This document shows positions 60,111 to 64,000 of a DNA stretch of 64,000 bases, piece after piece (within the stretch, counting starts at the first letter, position 1; each line of letters opens with the position of its first letter). The stretch is from assembly GCA_022826645.1 (NCBI GenBank), contig JAJDUM010000030.1, positions 1 through 64,000 on the forward strand, given 5' to 3'. The translations under genes and the position numbers were made by a program. This DNA is from Candidatus Poribacteria bacterium. Its GTDB lineage: Bacteria; Poribacteria; WGA-4E; PCPOR2b. The notes beneath the pieces were generated by a model. The model did no database searches, had not been told where the DNA came from, and saw only the letters and a list, made by a program, of their open reading frames with translations.

Positions 60111-60554
60111 CGCTTGTGTCTCCTTTTATGCTCGGTTGTTCGATCTTCAGGTCTGTCCAAACTTACCCTCGCGAAAATAGGGACGAAAACAAGGAAATGA
60201 TAGGCGATTCTGAGAAAATAATCAAGGAAAAAATATGGGACCATTTGGTGCGCGATATCACTAGACGCCTCGACATGTGATCGTGACGATCTCTACACCC
60301 ATCGTAGGCGGGGCACCTTGCCCCGCACTGGCGATCTTCCATCGAATTACAACACCTCGTCGTTCAACTGCACAATTCCCATCTAGCTCTGTAAACATAA
60401 GCATGGTTTCTTGTTGACACAGTATCTCAAATGAGGTATGGTAGGGCAAATTGTATACGGTTGAATTTACGGTTTTGTGCGTTGGTGAGGCACATGCCGC
60501 GATAAGGCATTATAGTCTATTTTTGAAAAAGCGATGGATACGACAAAAAAAGGA

Positions 60555-60723
60555 GGCTCATGTAAAAACGGAGTGCAAAACACGAATAGAAACTAAAAAA
60601 CTTTGAATCCCGATCCAACTGTGGGAGGGGCATCCCTGCCCCGATGAGGGGATGACCGTCGGGCTAGGAAGCCCGACCCACAGCGGATTTCAGTTTCTAT
60701 TGCACGATTTCTTAACATGAGCG
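60555..60723. repeat. MITE-like family B, copy 4
   Basis: GGCTCATGTAAAAACGGAGTGCAAAA...TTGCACGATTTCTTAACATGAGCG; perfect 8-bp direct repeat AAAAAGGA at 60547-60554 and 60724-60731. Confidence 0.82.
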
Positions 60724-60739
60724 AAAAAGGAAACGTCCT

Positions 60740-61957
60740 ATGGCAAAAATCAAAGAAATTCGATGTATTCGTACACGCGTCAATGGAACTTGGGTTATCG
60801 TGAAGGTGACTACCGACCAGCCGGGGCTCTACGGCATCGGTTCTGCCAGCGACCACTACCATGCCCAAACAGTTATCACGGCGATTGAAGAGTGCATCGC
60901 TCCTCGCCTCATCGGTCGTGAGGTTGGACATATTGAAGACATCTGGCAATCTACGCTAACCAGTGGTTACTGGCGGAATGGGGCAATTTCAAATACCGCA
61001 CTGGGCGGCATTGATATGGCACTTTGGGATATCAAAGGAAAGGAAGCGGGGATGCCGGTCTATCAACTTCTCGGTGGTCCCTGTCGTTCTGCTGTGCCGT
61101 GTTACGCCCACGCTGGCGGGGGTGACTTCGTCGAACTTGAAGACGACATCCGTCGCTACATGGAAGAGGGCCATTCGGTTATTCGGTGTCAACTGGGTGG
61201 GTACGGCGGCGGTGGATTTATTGAAGCCGATAAAGCCGGGCAGCCAAAGAACCCTTGGTCCAACGCGCCTGCCTTCGATGATGAGGCGTACATTGAGAGC
61301 ATCCCAAAAATGTTCGACTATCTACGATCGAAGTTAGGATTCGGACCAAAACTCACGCACGATGTCCATGAACACCTCCGACCACAGTGTGCAGTAACGT
61401 TGTCAAAACTCCTTGAGCCGTACCGCCTCTTTTTTCTGGAGGATGTCCTCTCACCTGAGCAGATTGACTGGTTCCGTCTGATTCGGCAGCAGTGCACTAC
61501 CCCGCAGGCGATGGGCGAACTCTTCATCAACCCTCACGAGTGGACACCGCTTATCACTGAACGGCTTATTGACTTCGTTCGTGTCCGGGTATCGAAGGGT
61601 GGCGGCATTACTCCGTGCCGTAAAATCGCCACGCTCTGTGAATGGTTCGGTGTCAATACCGCATGGCAAGAAGGTGGGGACAACGATCCCGTCAACCAAG
61701 CAGCGGCAATGCACTTGGACTTGGCGAGCTGGAGTTTCGGTATTCAGGAAGAGAATCACTTCAGCCAAGAGGAACTTGACATCTTTCCCGGTCACGCGAT
61801 TCTTGAGGGGGGATACCTCTACGCCAACGATCAGCCGGGGTTGGGAATCGACATCGACGAGACGAAGGCAGCGCAAATGCTGGACACGGAACGGGCGAAA
61901 GTACCCAATTACGCCGCTGAGGATCGAAAAGCGGATGGATCGGTGGTAAGACCATAA
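60740..61957 (+). CDS. Enolase-superfamily protein (mannonate dehydratase/ManD-like)
   Basis: TALGGIDMALWDIKGKEAGMPVYQLLGGPCRSAVPCYAHAGG, LTHDVHEHLRP, FFLEDVLSPEQIDWFRLIRQQ. Confidence 0.88.
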   Translation: MAKIKEIRCIRTRVNGTWVIVKVTTDQPGLYGIGSASDHYHAQTVITAIEECIAPRLIGREVGHIEDIWQSTLTSGYWRNGAISNTALGGIDMALWDIKGKEAGMPVYQLLGGPCRSAVPCYAHAGGGDFVELEDDIRRYMEEGHSVIRCQLGGYGGGGFIEADKAGQPKNPWSNAPAFDDEAYIESIPKMFDYLRSKLGFGPKLTHDVHEHLRPQCAVTLSKLLEPYRLFFLEDVLSPEQIDWFRLIRQQCTTPQAMGELFINPHEWTPLITERLIDFVRVRVSKGGGITPCRKIATLCEWFGVNTAWQEGGDNDPVNQAAAMHLDLASWSFGIQEENHFSQEELDIFPGHAILEGGYLYANDQPGLGIDIDETKAAQMLDTERAKVPNYAAEDRKADGSVVRP

Positions 61958-62049
61958 TCGACAACTATGGTAGATTTTAGAATTACTTGGACATTGCCAA
62001 TCGGCGAGGTGAGCAAACCTCAACTACTGGGATTAGAAAAATCTGGGCT

Positions 62050-62302
62050 ACAACCCGGTAGGTGCGGTTTCTAACCGCACCGAATAGGCGCAGTTTGAAA
62101 TAGCGCCTACCAGACATGAGGAGCGAAAGTGTCTATTTATTTTGGTTCATGTTAAGAATTAGTGCAACAGCAACTGAATCTTCGTAGGGGTTGGGTCCCC
62201 CAACCCTTACGGACTGCGGACGGGGAAACCCCGCCCCTACGATTTCGATTCGCGTTTTGCACTTTCTTTTTACATGAGCTTTTATTTTTATAATTCACTA
62301 TA
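62050..62302. repeat. Family C copy 4, reverse orientation, split by family B copy 5
   Basis: GTAGGTGCGGTTTCTAACCGCACC...GAAAGTGTCTATTTATTTT | B5 | TTTATTTTTATAATTCACTATAA. Confidence 0.6.
62144..62280. repeat. MITE-like family B, copy 5
   Basis: GGTTCATGTTAAGAATTAGTGCAAC...TTTTGCACTTTCTTTTTACATGAGCT; perfect 8-bp direct repeat TTTATTTT at 62136-62143 and 62281-62288. Confidence 0.82.
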
Positions 62303-62353
62303 AGTCAGGATTGAAGACAAATTTTGTCCCCAATCATAGGGAGGAGATTGACA

Positions 62354-62977
62354 ATGTTAAAAGCATCGATCGCAACGAGCTTTAATTGTCCGGGACCTGG
62401 CACCAACGGACTCGCTTGGCAAGCCACAGCTATCTGGAGCGTAGAGGGTGGTGGAACGTTACATAAAATTAACCCCCAAACCGGTGAGGTTATCCTTACC
62501 GTAAATCCACCCACGGCGGGTTCCAGTGGACTCGAATGTGATGGCACCCATTTTTGGTATTCTGATATCGGTGAAAAGATCCTGTACAAATTAACCGTGT
62601 CGGATGTGCAGGTTGTCACCTCGTTTTCGCCACCGGGTCCGAGTCCGCACGGTCTCGCTTGGGATGGCGAATCCCTGTGGAGTGCCGATGTGCAATCAGA
62701 TCGGCACTATAAGGTTTCTCCTGAAACTGGCGAGATACTGGCAGAATTTCCATCACCCGGCACACGGCCACACGGGATCGCTTGGGATGGAAACACGTTG
62801 TGGAGTGCGGACACCGACACGCACATCATCTCCCAAATTGACCCTCAATCCGGGGAGGTTTTGGATTCCTTCGAGTGTCCTGGTGAGCCGCACGGCTTGA
62901 CGTGGGATGGCGCGAATCTCTGGTACGGCGATGATGCTGAGAAGACGATTTGCAAAATCACGCTGGAACGCACTTAA
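62354..62977 (+). CDS. Beta-propeller-like repeat protein
   Basis: Repeated HGLAWDGESLWSAD / HGIAWDGNTLWSAD / HGLTWDGANLWYGD units; RBS GGGAGGAG. Confidence 0.75.
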   Translation: MLKASIATSFNCPGPGTNGLAWQATAIWSVEGGGTLHKINPQTGEVILTVNPPTAGSSGLECDGTHFWYSDIGEKILYKLTVSDVQVVTSFSPPGPSPHGLAWDGESLWSADVQSDRHYKVSPETGEILAEFPSPGTRPHGIAWDGNTLWSADTDTHIISQIDPQSGEVLDSFECPGEPHGLTWDGANLWYGDDAEKTICKITLERT

Positions 62978-63140
62978 CAGAAGCACGTGATTTTTGAATC
63001 TTTGGTGTGAGTTGGTAATGAGTCGTTTTCACGTTTCACAGCTTGTCCCGATTTATCGGGGCATCACGTTTCACTCTCGGTCTTTGACAGGGGAACGTGT
63101 CAACAGTTGCAAGCTCGCCCCATTGGTTATGAGGTCAATT

Positions 63141-64000
63141 ATGACACGAACGATAGGCATCGGTGTCATCGGTATGGGGTGGATGGGAACTGTGCACAGC
63201 CGTTCCTACCGACAGATTCCGATCCGTTTTCAGGACTGTGGGGTTCGACCACGCTTGGTCATCTGTGCGGATGAAGTGGATGATCGTGCCCGCGAGGCGC
63301 AAACGTTTTTGGGCTTTGAACGGTACACCACCGATTGGAGACAGGTTATTGCCGATCCAGAGGTGGAACTCGTCAACATTACCGCGCCAAACAGTATGCA
63401 CCTCGAAATTGCGACGGCGGCTGCCGAGGCTGGCAAGCATATCTTCTGTGAGAAGCCTGTCGGTCGGAATCCACAAGAGACCGCCGCTATCGAAGATGTC
63501 GCTCGGCGCGCTGGCGTTTTGACCTGTGTGGGTTATAATTACCGATGGGCGCCGCTTGTGCAGCATACACGACAACTGATTGAGGAAGGTCACCTCGGCG
63601 ATCTCACACACTATCGTGGACGTTTCTTTGCGGGTTATGCAAGCAATCCGTACGCCGTGCTGTCGTGGCGGTTTCAACGCGAAGTAGCGGGATTGGGAAC
63701 CTTGGGCGATCTGATGTCGCATGTCGTTGATATGGCACAGATGATTGCGGGTCCGATTAAGCGTTTAGTGGGCAACCGCGAGACTTTCGTCTCAGAACGT
63801 CCGCTTGCCACCCCCGGCGAAGGTACGCATTTTTCTGTCCGCACAGATGGTCCAACAGGCGAAGTCACCAACGAAGATTATGTCGGCGCGCTGGTGCAGT
63901 TTTCAAATGGAGCGCACGGCATACTGGAGGGGTGTCGGGTCATAAATGGACCCGAGTGTGAGATGGCGTTTGAGGTCCACGGCACACTGGGCGCGATAAA
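63141..64000 (+). CDS. Gfo/Idh/MocA family oxidoreductase (truncated by window end)
   Basis: [23 protein letters not shown]..., [33 protein letters not shown]; open at window edge. An in-frame ATG also exists at 63129. Confidence 0.9.
   Translation, partial: MTRTIGIGVIGMGWMGTVHSRSYRQIPIRFQDCGVRPRLVICADEVDDRAREAQTFLGFERYTTDWRQVIADPEVELVNITAPNSMHLEIATAAAEAGKHIFCEKPVGRNPQETAAIEDVARRAGVLTCVGYNYRWAPLVQHTRQLIEEGHLGDLTHYRGRFFAGYASNPYAVLSWRFQREVAGLGTLGDLMSHVVDMAQMIAGPIKRLVGNRETFVSERPLATPGEGTHFSVRTDGPTGEVTNEDYVGALVQFSNGAHGILEGCRVINGPECEMAFEVHGTLGAI

Overview
The window looks like part of a bacterial chromosome. The gene content suggests Candidatus Poribacteria or a similar lineage: several phytanoyl-CoA dioxygenases, Gfo/Idh/MocA oxidoreductases, DHDPS-family lyases and amidohydrolases, plus many dispersed hairpin repeats. 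That taxonomy is inference. Housekeeping blocks include aroA/aroK/aroQ/efp/accB/ilvD, the pyrimidine locus pyrR-pyrC...carA-carB, ndk, a dnaJ-like gene and yqeY. Accessory genes include a type II R-M locus with a DUF433 gene, a DNA methyltransferase-Mrr fusion, an orphan PglZ protein, decayed toxin-antitoxin loci, an IS4-superfamily IS, a tnpB element, and several nested MITE-like repeat families. The strongest find is at 33787-34803 (-). The ORF track splits it into three ORFs, but it reads as one frame encoding an exported, tandem two-domain peroxiredoxin. Both peroxidatic-Cys positions are in-frame TGA codons (FYPKDFTGG-U-T..E). Each TGA is followed by a near-identical hairpin at the spacing expected of a bacterial SECIS, so this is a candidate double-selenocysteine fusion peroxiredoxin. 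Other notable finds: a PyrR-type attenuator leader in front of an HD-domain phosphohydrolase heading the pyr locus; MITE-like elements with 8-bp target duplications, one inserted inside another repeat; a hicA gene with an in-frame amber stop; and a tnpB element splitting a secreted-protein gene. All calls were made by eye; no searches were run.
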